Shown: piece after piece, positions 1-8,989 of the stretch | Layout: each line of letters opens with the position of its first letter | Numbering within the stretch: the stretch's first letter is position 1 | From: Phallus indusiatus | Lineage: Eukaryota > Basidiomycota > Agaricomycetes > Phallales > Phallaceae | Direction: 5' to 3' | Length of the DNA: 64,000 bases | Assembly: GCA_027605045.1 (NCBI GenBank) | Contig: JAQFWX010000017.1 | Coordinates: 1-64,000 of the forward strand | The notes under the pieces: generated by a model | Databases searched by the model: none | What the model saw: only the letters and a program-made list of their open reading frames with translations | Told to the model about the DNA's origin: nothing | Position numbers and translations under genes: made by a program

Positions 1-211
1 AAACCCTAAACCCTAAACCCTAAACCCTAAACCCTAAACCCTAAACCCTAAACCCTAAACCCTAAACCCTAAACCCTAAACCCTAAACCCTAAACCCTAA
101 ACCCTAAACCCTAAACCCTAAACCCTAAACCCTAAACCCTAAACCCTAAACCCTAAACCCTAAACCCTAAACCCTAAACCCTAAACCCTAAACCCTAAAC
201 CCTAAACCCTA
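1..211. repeat. Telomere, (CCCTAAA)n array
   Basis: About 30 uninterrupted copies of the heptamer AAACCCT run from the first base, giving TTTAGGG on the G-rich strand pointing outward. The array is perfect and ends abruptly at a short ATC microsatellite. This is a true chromosome end, so everything to the right is subtelomeric. The seven-base unit is best known from plants; many basidiomycetes use TTAGGG, so the unit is a useful taxonomic clue. Confidence 0.98.
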
Positions 212-240
212 ATCATCATCATCATCATCATCATCATATC
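212..240. repeat. ATC trinucleotide microsatellite next to the telomere
   Basis: A run of about nine TCA/ATC triplets followed by degenerate ATCAAC units joins directly to the last telomeric heptamer. It marks the telomere/subtelomere junction. Confidence 0.85.
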
Positions 241-256
241 ATCAACATCAACAACC

Positions 257-562
257 TCAGCTCTGGGTTCCGGGATAAAACCCGAACAACATAAGCGCTT
301 CATCTTCTCGTTCATCCCTGCATTCTCCGACACCATCTCGAGCACCCTCACAGTTACGGAGCGGTTCCCAGAAATAGTCGAGGCTCTCTTCTACTTCTGG
401 TACCCATATTGTTTCGCGAGTTGCTTCCTCCTTCGTCCACGCCATTCCCGGTCCAGTTGTTTTGCTGTATTCTTGTCGGCTCAGTTTGTGGGCGCTAATA
501 GACTTGGGTGATGTCGCCTCCTTTTTCAATAATGACACGGTCCAATTCTTCGTGTTCCGCAA
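257..562 (-). CDS. Unrecognised 101-residue subtelomeric ORF
   Basis: An open frame of 101 codons reads toward the telomere. It is rich in Glu, Lys, Ser and Arg and shows no signal peptide, membrane segment or recognisable domain. The composition looks more protein-like than most random frames here, but no flanking splice sites or partner gene support it. It could be the tail of a decayed subtelomeric gene or a chance frame. Confidence 0.22.
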   Translation of the reverse strand: MRNTKNWTVSLLKKEATSPKSISAHKLSRQEYSKTTGPGMAWTKEEATRETIWVPEVEESLDYFWEPLRNCEGARDGVGECRDEREDEALMLFGFYPGTQS

Positions 563-1379
563 GTCCTATAGGTGCTTTCTTTTTCTGAAGTTGTTATCTT
601 GTGCCTTCTGATGCTTTTCAAGTGTTAGACGTGTAGTCTACCTATATTTAAGGGGCTGGCATCGTTTCATCCATCATAGCCGTGTCTTATAGGTCCTGCA
701 GGAATAACGCGAAGGACTTTCTCGTGATATACGCGTCTTATCGGTGCTTTTCTTAACTCAAAACTTTTATCTTCACTTTCTGACCCTTTCGGAGTATTCA
801 GGACTTAGTTCTCCACGCTGTTTTCGTTGAACCCGACGCGTCTGTCACTACCGCCTGTGGTTGTACCCAGCGTGTGCCCAGTCTCGTGGAACTGGTTTAT
901 CTTTACAGAATCCCATTCGGCAAGCATCGCCGAACCATAGAGATCGGGTATCTGAGGGTCGATTTGATCTCCAGTCTTCCTTCACGAATTTATCTCCACA
1001 AATTGTGTCATCATGTTCTATAGGCGTCGATAACATTATTAGTCAAAATGTAGTGTACGAGACATAGCAAAAATTATGGACATTGATATTATAGTGTCGG
1101 ATTTTTATATCCATACATTTTCCATGATCTTAGCTGATCTAATTCTTGAGCGCGGCACTGCCGCACGCCGTGCCCCGAGGACTGATATTGTATCGCTACT
1201 GGTACCTTGGTTTTCCAAGCGAGTTTTTTGAAATTCTGAGACTTCGACGATGAGCCCAACTGCGTCTACCAGAGGAGCTAATCCATGTCTATTAGGAAAG
1301 GCTCTCAGTATTAGGAATTATAAATAAATTGAGGGAAAAACACATAGTCTAATTACAGTCAAGTTCATCTAAAGATTAA
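563..1379. other. No gene seen; weak internal duplication
   Basis: No coding region is supported. Two diverged stretches near 560-625 and 740-800 share a 'YTATMGGTGCTTTTCTT'-like core followed by a similar TTTTATCTT/CTTTCTGA tail, suggesting an old local duplication. Short frames at 848-1036 (-) and 861-1067 (+) overlap each other and have no identifiable homology. Confidence 0.4.
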
Positions 1380-1775
1380 CTATATTAATGAACTTGCACC
1401 GGACATTCCTGGTACCGGTATCATTGACATGCTCCAACCCATCAGTCTTTCTTTTGGACGACACACCAGATCCGAGCTTCTCAACAATGGCTGTAACGAT
1501 GGACTTCCCAGCTTCAATATAAACTCCTGAAGCCTTAGAAACAAGCCGTCCACAGCTGATTTAAGTTCTTGTTTTAGGTCGGCAATGTCAGGCCGAAGCA
1601 TACATAGTAGGTTAACTTTTGCAGTACCCTTTAATCGACAGAACAATTAGTGAGAGAATAATTGACATATGGAACTTACTCTTCGTAGCTGTTACCTCCG
1701 TCCGATGCTTTCATTTGAGAGACGACTTCGGTAAGAACCGTACTTTTGGAAAACAATGTTATTACAAATACCAAA
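1380..1775 (-). pseudogene. Decayed copy of the OrsD/recombinase-like gene (C-terminal part, central exon lost)
   Basis: Two blocks on the minus strand match the intact gene at 16,262-19,959. At about 1,380-1,650 the sequence reads LKQELKSAVDGLFLRLQE then a region like 'IVTAI.EKLGS', matching the last exon there (LKQEFKASMDSLFIRLQD). At about 1,690-1,770 it reads TVLTEVVSQMKAS, matching the end of exon 3 (TALTEVVSQKKAS), still with a GTAAGT-like donor after it. The recombinase-like exon that lies between these blocks in the intact gene is missing; only about 40 bases separate them. Frames are disrupted, so this is a relic. The match is by direct comparison within the window. Confidence 0.75.
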
Positions 1776-1939
1776 CATGGAAATCACATTGTGGCTGAAA
1801 TCTGGTTGCGCCGACGTGTACTTACGCACCAACAAAGTCATCAAACCCTGTGAATCTTCGATAAACTACTTGAACAGAGAGGAATGTCCTTCACGCCATC
1901 ATTGTGTCTGGTGTTATCGTTGTGAGGGTGGAAATCGAA

Positions 1940-2262
1940 GTTGTCGTCGTCACTCCGCACATCTTTCCCCTCCCACCTCCATTCCTTTTGGGGTATATGC
2001 GTATGTACCTTGGAATACCAGCATGCGCCTTCCGATCAGAGGTGACGACCGGCCCAGCACGAGTGTATGGCAGGTTTTGAAAAACAGCATTGGGAGGGAT
2101 TTGACGAAAATTACGTTTCCTGTTTGTCTCAACAAGCTGACGAGTATGTTACAGCGAATGGTAAGGGTTTAGGGTTTCAGTTAAAATTTGGCTTGGTAGG
2201 CTAGTGACTGACATATTTTCTCAAGGCTGGGGATATGGAATTCTCAGAATGTCCTAAGTAGT
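1940..2262 (+). pseudogene. Oxysterol-binding protein relic, start of lipid-binding domain (copy 1)
   Basis: The frame at 1,970-2,160 reads RLPIRGDDRPSTS then VLKNSIGRDLTKITFPV and SMLQRM, the opening of the OSBP-related (ORD) domain, as in fungal Osh proteins. An intron at 2,161-2,225 (GTAAGG...AAG) is followed in phase by GDMEFSEC, the expected continuation. The next splice donor reads CTAAGT instead of the GTAAGT kept in the facing copy, so translation runs into a stop. Upstream PH and FFAT parts and the rest of the ORD are absent. OSBPs move sterols and phosphoinositides between membranes; this fragment cannot. It faces a second, longer relic at 3,350-5,320. Confidence 0.8.
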
Positions 2263-3349
2263 CTATTCTCATCACTCGTTGACAAATAAAATTATGTCTC
2301 GTCGTGTTATATACTACACGATTGTTCTGAATACTAATCTTTCTTAAAGACATGAAGCTTCAAGCTTTAATGTTTAAAGGAGGATCGAACGTCGCACTCT
2401 ATATTAGAAATGACCTGACACAGCTTGGGGCAGATATGGCTCTTCAAGATATTTCACCTCTTCATCAGTCAAGGGCATATCAACAACGGCTGCAATTTTA
2501 TTTATACCCGTCAGCCTATAAAAAATAAGAACAAGCAGGTCGATACCTAATTATCAAATCTTGAAAATTCACAATTCGACAATAGGGGCGGTAATCTCTT
2601 TATATAAAAAAATCTCAGCATGCTACGACCGATCTGAAACCATTCACCCGGCTTGATGAAGCACCAGGCTAGCGCAATTTGAGTCAATCTCTTCTGCACT
2701 GATTTAGAAAGAAAAGCGTCCAGATATCAATATTTTATTGACTCATGTTTGGGTTTTAATTGGCTGACCGATTGACTATACCAGTAGCACCGGAAGTTTT
2801 AAATCCATACTGCAAGTACCTAATAATCAGGGAGGTTAACACTCCTCTTTGTCTTATCCGCCAAGGGCTGGGTGAGTAGGAGTTAATGGAGATCAGGAAA
2901 TACAACCAACCCCAAAGCGATACGCGCATAACATATGACTAACATCATACTTTTGTACCTGACAGCGTTTGAGTGGCATTGGGCATGTGTGTAGGATTGC
3001 AGATGAGGAATCATTTCTTTATTGAAAAGTGATCACTGAATAAGAATTACGTTAGAAAGACAAAAAAAAAGGAAATTGAACTTTATGCAGGGACTTTAGT
3101 CCTAAAGTCAAACGCGAGTCATCACGAAGACCAAAGTGGTATTCGGCTGGGTGTTGTGGTTCGTGGGTGTAGGAGTAATTCAAAGACTATTTTTCATAGA
3201 CATGGGGAACAGGAATAGCATAGTATATACACTGATAAGTGGATGATGCGACATCTGCTCAGAGTAATATCGGTGGTTTTCGTCTAAACATCTAAACGGA
3301 CGTATTCAAGATTTTCACTCTAGAAAGAAAAGACGCAAATGTATAATTA
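2263..3349. other. Spacer between the two facing OSBP relics; no gene seen
   Basis: About 1.1 kb with no supported ORF or RNA gene. It is moderately AT-rich. It separates the 3' ends of two convergent OSBP relics and may hold the unrecognisable remainder of copy 1. Confidence 0.5.
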
Positions 3350-5320
3350 AATGTCAGAACTCGGGCGACGGACAGGTATTGAAAAGATGTACCAGCATCG
3401 GATTGTATGGTTTAGCTATTTGACCGATGGTGCTGGAGTGTGTAGTTAGACATATCGAACGCTGCCACGTACGCCAGACGATTATGAGCGTCGGTTTCGG
3501 TGACCGCAGCATCCACTGTCGTAGTTCCATCAGCGAATAAACTGCCAGTGACAATTGCATTACTTACGGCACTCTGAGCACTCCATATCCTCGGCCTTAC
3601 GGAACAATGTCGGTCATCATTAATCCACCAAACCAAATTCATTCTGGACAAATTTACCATTCGCTGTAACATACTCTGTCGGCTCATTGAAATAGGCGGA
3701 GAACATATTCTTCTTCAGATCCTTCCTAATGCTGTTCTTGAAAATTTGCCTAAACTGGTGCTCGGCCGGTTGTCGTTTCTGATTGGAAGGTGTTCTCGAA
3801 AGGTGTTCTCGGAAATAGTGGTATCCAAGGTACGCTGGTATCTCAAAAGGAATGGATGTTGAAATATGTGCGGAGTGTGTCGCACTGATGACGAGATTGG
3901 GTAGGTTGTTGCTTTCAATAGCGTCGAATAAACTTCCTCTGATGATTCACCTTCATCACCTGAATCTAGTATGCCGGGATCGATTTGTAGCGATAAAGTT
4001 GAAGTGCCAATGTCGGATGGGATGCCACAGCAGTCTTTGCTGCCACAGGTGCAATGGGTGTTTGAAGCGAAGTTGGAGAAATGGGGGTGTAGGTGGGGAT
4101 CAGGTAACGCACGTAACTCTCTCGCCTCTGACGGAGCGTAACGAACCTAGCTCCATTGTCGACCAACAAACATCTTCGTCTCGCAGCCGACCTCGCCCGT
4201 TCCCTCTTCTTGATCTCGTCCTCTAGCATCGCGCCCTCTTTAACAAACAACAACACAAACTCTCCTCCACATGGACGCACGATCCCGTTCTTTCCTCAGA
4301 GTATCTTGGAACCACTGTTCTTGCTCTTTTGTCATCCGGACGTAATCATTGACAACTTGCTGAGCTTGTAGATGCGATTCCTTGAGTGGGCGAAATCTAT
4401 CTTTTCTGTTGAGATGGTGATTTGAATATCGAGCCCATGACGAACAGTGATTGTGCAGTGATGTTCAGTTGGGCGATCATGGTGTTACTTTGCAATTTGG
4501 TTGAATTGCTATGCGGTGGTTGAGCTCCAGAGCTGGATGACGACGAGTATGCGAACGACGTTGTCTCATCGTCGGGTATGTAATCGTGACATATTCTTCT
4601 CTTTTATATGTGCTGAACTTCGACTTCCATTGCACGTGTGTTTACGTGCAACCTTTTCCGAGTTCGGTACGCTGACCGCATCTGATGGGACACCATTGTT
4701 GGCCCGCATAGGCTCGTACGGAAAGTGAGATCGGTGTCGGACTGAGAAGAACCAGAACCGGAAGTAGGGTTGGCAGAAGAAGACTGATGAAGGTGTTTCC
4801 GACTAAGGCCCGAATGCACTTCGAGCCAGACTCGTTCTTTCTGGTGAAACTTGAGCACAGCAGATGCCGTAGAAATAGAGCCACGGCAACTGACATTTTC
4901 GTCGTCTTGGTGATGATAATCTTTCGATGATCGATGATGATGAAGTGAGCTGACACTGATCAAGAAATAGATAAAATGAAAGGATAAACATACATGATAA
5001 TGTCCCATTCTTAAGGACAAACTATACCCGCGTGCAACGTTGGCGCACTTGTTCAAGTAACCTTTCAAGTTAGGCGGCTCCACTGACGATGTTTCTATCT
5101 TGGTTGTAAACTAGCACACACAAATGGTAAGGACAACAAACGCTTGCAATTTTAGAGACAGCTTACAATGATGTAAATAAGCCTTAACAAGGTTGTCATT
5201 ACCCACAGCACCGACTACTGATCTACTCTTGCGGTCTCGGACAGAAACGTCTGCGCCAGTAGATATAGAAGGTTCCTCAAGGGGAAGACAGAAGGTTGAG
5301 GGTTGTACAGGGGACATGAT
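3350..5320 (-). pseudogene. Oxysterol-binding protein relic with PH, FFAT-like and ORD pieces (Osh2-like, copy 2)
   Basis: Read from right to left, the minus strand carries in order: a PH-domain piece near 5,080-4,780 (PPNLKGYLNKCANVARGY, then HQDDENVSCRGSIS and a KFHQKER..EVHS stretch); a coiled-coil linker near 4,400-4,150 (VVNDYVRMTKEQEQWF, then LEDEIKKRERARS); an FFAT-like SLFDAIESNNLPNL at about 3,900-3,938; and the ORD start near 3,870-3,658. Exons at 3,595-3,568 (AEDMECSEC) and from 3,515 (DAAVTETDAHNRLAYVAAF) follow. This is the domain order of fungal Osh1/Osh2-type proteins, which act at ER contact sites. A small indel after FDMSNY moves STIGQIAKPYNPML into another frame, and several other frame breaks are present, so it is a pseudogene. 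Confidence 0.82.
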
Positions 5321-5634
5321 TTACGTCCTTGGGAGAGTAATATAAAATGCTCAGATTTATATAAGGTTATGTTTGAAAAACATAGGATATGTCTGGCATG
5401 AGGAGCGTTACATGATGGTGGAACAGAACAGACGGTCGGTCGGCGTCACCCGGGAATTGCCGGTGTGATTCGTCCAGCTTGTTCATAGACTTACTTATAT
5501 ATTCAGATGATGGGCATTGGCATGGTGGACAAGACAGAGCAACATCTGCTGGGTGCTTTTCAAATGAACGTTATTGCCTAAGTAGACAAACTGTTTAGCC
5601 CTCAACATGACAAAAGATGTGAATTAAAGTGGAA

Positions 5635-6162
5635 TTACAATCTGGCTCCTAATACATAAGCAATATTTTCAAATCCCTGCGTACAGACTACAAATAACCC
5701 GTGCAATTGGAAGAGCAATGCCCGGTAAAAATATTTCATAGATTCCATTTCATCTTTCATTGCATTACAAGCACTTGTCGTTGACTCCCGTAGGTCCTTC
5801 ATATCCTCCAGTTGATGCTTTATTGCGCTGATCTCAACTTTTATACCCCGAAGCTCATGCTTTGCTTCCCAAAGTTCATCCCTTGCACCCTGAATCTCGC
5901 TCCTTACTCCCTGAACTGCATTTGTTACACCGCGAATTTCGTGAATCAGATCCATAAGGTCTCCACTACGAATTGTTTTGACATTGTCTGGTTTAATGGT
6001 ATCATCTTCGGATGACAGAAGTTTTTGCTTCTGGAGGGTATTGTGAAGTCAACTCCCATAAACAAGATCCGTGCTTACTGATTCAGGTGGAAGCTCGTTA
6101 GAGTGTAAGTGCGACCTGTGCAGGACTGTTTTGGAGCCTAGCGGCATTGAATTTTTCTCCAT
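5635..6162 (-). CDS. Small coiled-coil protein, two exons, unrecognised
   Basis: Exon 1 runs 6,162-6,079 (28 codons) and exon 2 runs 6,030-5,635; the 48-nt intron has GTAAGC and CCAG ends and joins in phase 0 to give 159 residues. Residues from about 55 to 125 form a heptad-rich segment (IRGVTNAVQGVRSEIQGARD, then EAKHELRGIKVEISAIKHQL), predicted as one long coiled coil. The tail is more hydrophobic (FYRALLFQLHGLFVVC) and could contact a membrane. No catalytic motif is visible and I do not recognise the family. The clean splice junction and uninterrupted frame contrast with the broken genes on both sides. A structural or tethering role would be a guess. Confidence 0.6.
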
Positions 6163-6449
6163 GTTGGATATAGTGTTAAAAACAAAAAAAAAGACAAAGC
6201 GCTAAAAAAAGCGCCGAGAAATTATATAAACTCGGTTATGCAACACCCCATCTTGTTAGACTCAGAAGCTCAACGTTCAATATTGAATATTGAAAACTGA
6301 TTTTGACCGCTGAGTTTGAAAATTGCTTTCAGTTTGCGTCAATCTCTCTTCACCCTAAACCCAAAGTAATTTACTTGAGACTAAAAAAATGCGTCTTTGA
6401 ACGTGTTATTGATTGGGTCGCTCTTATTAATATTAGTACTAGTACTAGC
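6163..6449. other. Short intergenic stretch upstream of the coiled-coil gene
   Basis: Contains an A-rich run and a GCGCTAAAAAAAGCGCC hairpin-like motif near 6,199-6,215. No gene is supported. It may hold the promoter of the minus-strand coiled-coil gene. Confidence 0.35.
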
Positions 6450-7870
6450 TCAATGAACACAACTGGATGCTGAGACTCGTTGCACTTCCGTAAGTCAGGA
6501 ACTTGTTCAGCTCCTTGCTTGAAGCAAACCCATATACCCTGGAGTCAGGATAGAATGTTTGGGTGAACAGAGTTTAGTGGGTTGTAGTGATCTAACGCAG
6601 CAAAGGTCTGAGCAAAGGCGGGGAACAAAAGAAAAGTGAGGAGGACGCACCTTGAGGAGTCAAATAGAGGCGTTTGGGAAAGAAACAAGATGGCGAACAC
6701 GCTCCACTACCAAAAGGATTACTAGATAAGATAAGGAAAGAACTCCATTACTTACTTTAAGTTTCAAAGCTTTGACTTCGCTAAAATCGTGGTGGTGAGG
6801 TTGGTGAGGTCATAGGAATGAGACCGGCGAACGGCTGAAGCAAAATTAATTTAGGCATGAAATGAAATAGAAAATGGCAGTGTACCTTAGAATAAGAAGA
6901 TAAGAAAAGTGCGCCGCTACGTGAACACGGGTACGACACTTTACAGCCCTGTTGATAGCCAAAATATGAGTAAGAAAGCGGGAAAAAAGTTTAAGCATCT
7001 AAGAAACTTAATCATTAAGCTACAATTGTGTCAATGAAATCGCCATGGAGGAGCGACACTGGGACAGTTGTGACGGCTGATGAAAAGTGGTCCTGAAGGT
7101 AGAGTTATGCGGATCTTGCGGGGCAGAAGTAGTCGAGAGCGCTGGTTTTCACTCGTACGATGGGTGCTGTTGCTATTTGCTTTTGGAGTCGTAGGAAGAG
7201 TATGGCCAGGAATTTCGGAAGGAACTCAACTGACGATAAGTATTAACATAATAATTGAACTTGTAAAGATCAGTATTGATAAGGTTAACCGAGAATAGAT
7301 CAACGTACGGTCAATGTCGTACTCAATGTCAAAACAAGTTAAATTGTGTGACGCAGGCTGACGCAAATGTTATTTCAGAATAGTAAATCAAAAGGAATGA
7401 CGGTTTACCCTTGAATGAGCAAAATAAAAAGGCCTATGTGGTAAGTCCAGGTAAGTATCACAGGGTGTGCGTGTCTTGAGGGTGTCGACGGTGGGGCACA
7501 TTGTTCAGTGTGTTGTGTCTGGAGGTACGCTGTGCGTAGGAGAAAGAAAATTATCTACAAAAAAACATACTTATGGGTGAGTTATACGAGAAGATGAGGA
7601 TAAGACGCCGCACATTGTCAAAATCAATGATAGAACCGGGTGTGGCTATGCCATCAACGCACACTCTCACGCAGGGAAAAAGAAGGGCATGAACTATTAT
7701 GATAATTAAATAAAGCGTGGCTTGAACAAGATATTAAAAGACTTACCACCAAGAGCGACAACAATGTTGGAAGACGGTCTCTTTGCGTGAAAAGAAATAT
7801 ATAAGCGCGTGCGTCGACTATGTAATCAAAAGTCGGTTGGCAGCAAGCCATAATAGGTATGGTAGAATGG
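6450..7870 (-). repeat. Pyrimidine-rich intron-like repeat family, minus-strand fragment
   Basis: The plus strand here is purine-rich with recurring CTTAC/ACCTT boundaries (reverse complement GTAAG/AAGGT) about 100-150 bases apart. The block around 6,560-6,830 aligns by eye with 38,210-38,390: both have ...GAGTTTAGTRGG..., AAGAAAGAACTC.ATTAC and GTGGTGRGGYNGGTGAGGT-like stretches in the same order. No convincing protein is encoded, and the short frames inside are not called. Confidence 0.5.
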
Positions 7871-7899
7871 GATAAACGCCAAATTTGTCAATATAATTG

Positions 7900-8850
7900 G
7901 TTCAGGGTCCTTTTAAAGATAAAAACTCGCTTACTACTTCTTTCACGTTCTTCGCTTTCTCAGCTTCTAATACGAAAAATTGTTGAATAGTGCAGCGTAG
8001 GTTCTTATGGGATATCAAAATAGCTATACATATATTACAAGTCAGATAAAATTGCAGTGGCATTCCGAGAAGAAATACAATCACCTTTGGGAGGACCTGC
8101 AGTTCCACTTGAGAAAATAAGATAAGTGATCGTATCAGGTCGCACGGGTTGTATTGGTATCCGAGGGATTTCTGGGTCCAAACGAGTTGAATTATATCTC
8201 GTAATGATTGTTATATCTGCAAGTTCTGTCAAAGGTGGAAAATACACCGCCATCGAACTATGATATTCAATCGGGAATTGCGAGTTCTGCAGTTGCTAGA
8301 CATAGTCTTGAAAAGTATACTTTGTGGACTAGAACATGTGTTATGTCCGCCTCTTTCAGGCAGTATGATAGCACCCACTGTGTTGCAAAAGGTGATGAGG
8401 GTACAAAGGGAATGGTAAGACCGGTCACAATAGGCGAAGAAGGAAGGACATGCAATGAGCGAAAGTGGGTGAAGCTGACCGCCTGTCTTTGAGATTAAAG
8501 AAGAAGAAACGCCCTCCGTCATGCTCACGTTTGCATCGACGTGAGCGTTAGAAACATCCACATCTCGGATCTCTTCTCTCGACGAGAACACTTTGTTACC
8601 CAAAGAATTGACACTAATGGCCGGACTGGAACCAGGGTGAGGAAGAGATCTATTTGATGGTGACGTCTGCGATTGGTTCAGATTATTAGGTCTATAAATA
8701 GGACTTTTCCGACCTACTCCACTGACACCGATCCTTCCCAGAATGGCAATATACGAAAGATCACTTCTCAGCCTGCGACTTGGGATAAGGCGATTAGTGA
8801 GGTTGCTGACGAAGGCAATAATATGATCCAATGACTTGTATAGCAATTCA
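7900..8850 (-). pseudogene. Adenylate-forming (AMP-binding) enzyme relic
   Basis: The minus strand at about 8,180-8,080 reads TITYLIFSSGTAGPPKGD, matching the nucleotide-binding A3 loop of AMP-binding enzymes (Y.SSGTTG.PKGV), followed by ISSRNA where ISHRN is usual. About 230 bases upstream ADITHVLVHK resembles the segment before the P-loop in fungal NRPS-like and acyl-CoA-ligase-like enzymes. The pieces lie in different frames with stops between them. The open frame at 8,229-8,846 covers part of the N-terminal side but contains a long low-homology Ser-rich stretch. Substrate cannot be told. Moderately confident of the family, confident that it is broken. Confidence 0.5.
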
Positions 8851-8989
8851 CCAAAAAAGATTGGCGACTTTTCCTATCGCGGATGTGTTTGAAAGAGTCG
8901 ATTTGGAAAGCATATTGGGTAAAGTCGAGTTGAGGGTTCTTTTGAAGTCGCGGCTAATGGTCGGACAATGCCGAGTCGCATATTGTCGT

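Noticed and set aside
4604..5083. 159-codon minus-strand frame as a stand-alone gene
   Set aside because: Its start matches the PH domain of the OSBP relic and it then runs through an intron into another reading frame, so it is part of that relic.
8229..8846. 205-codon minus-strand frame as an intact gene
   Set aside because: The recognisable AMP-binding motifs lie in different frames next to it; alone it shows no complete domain.
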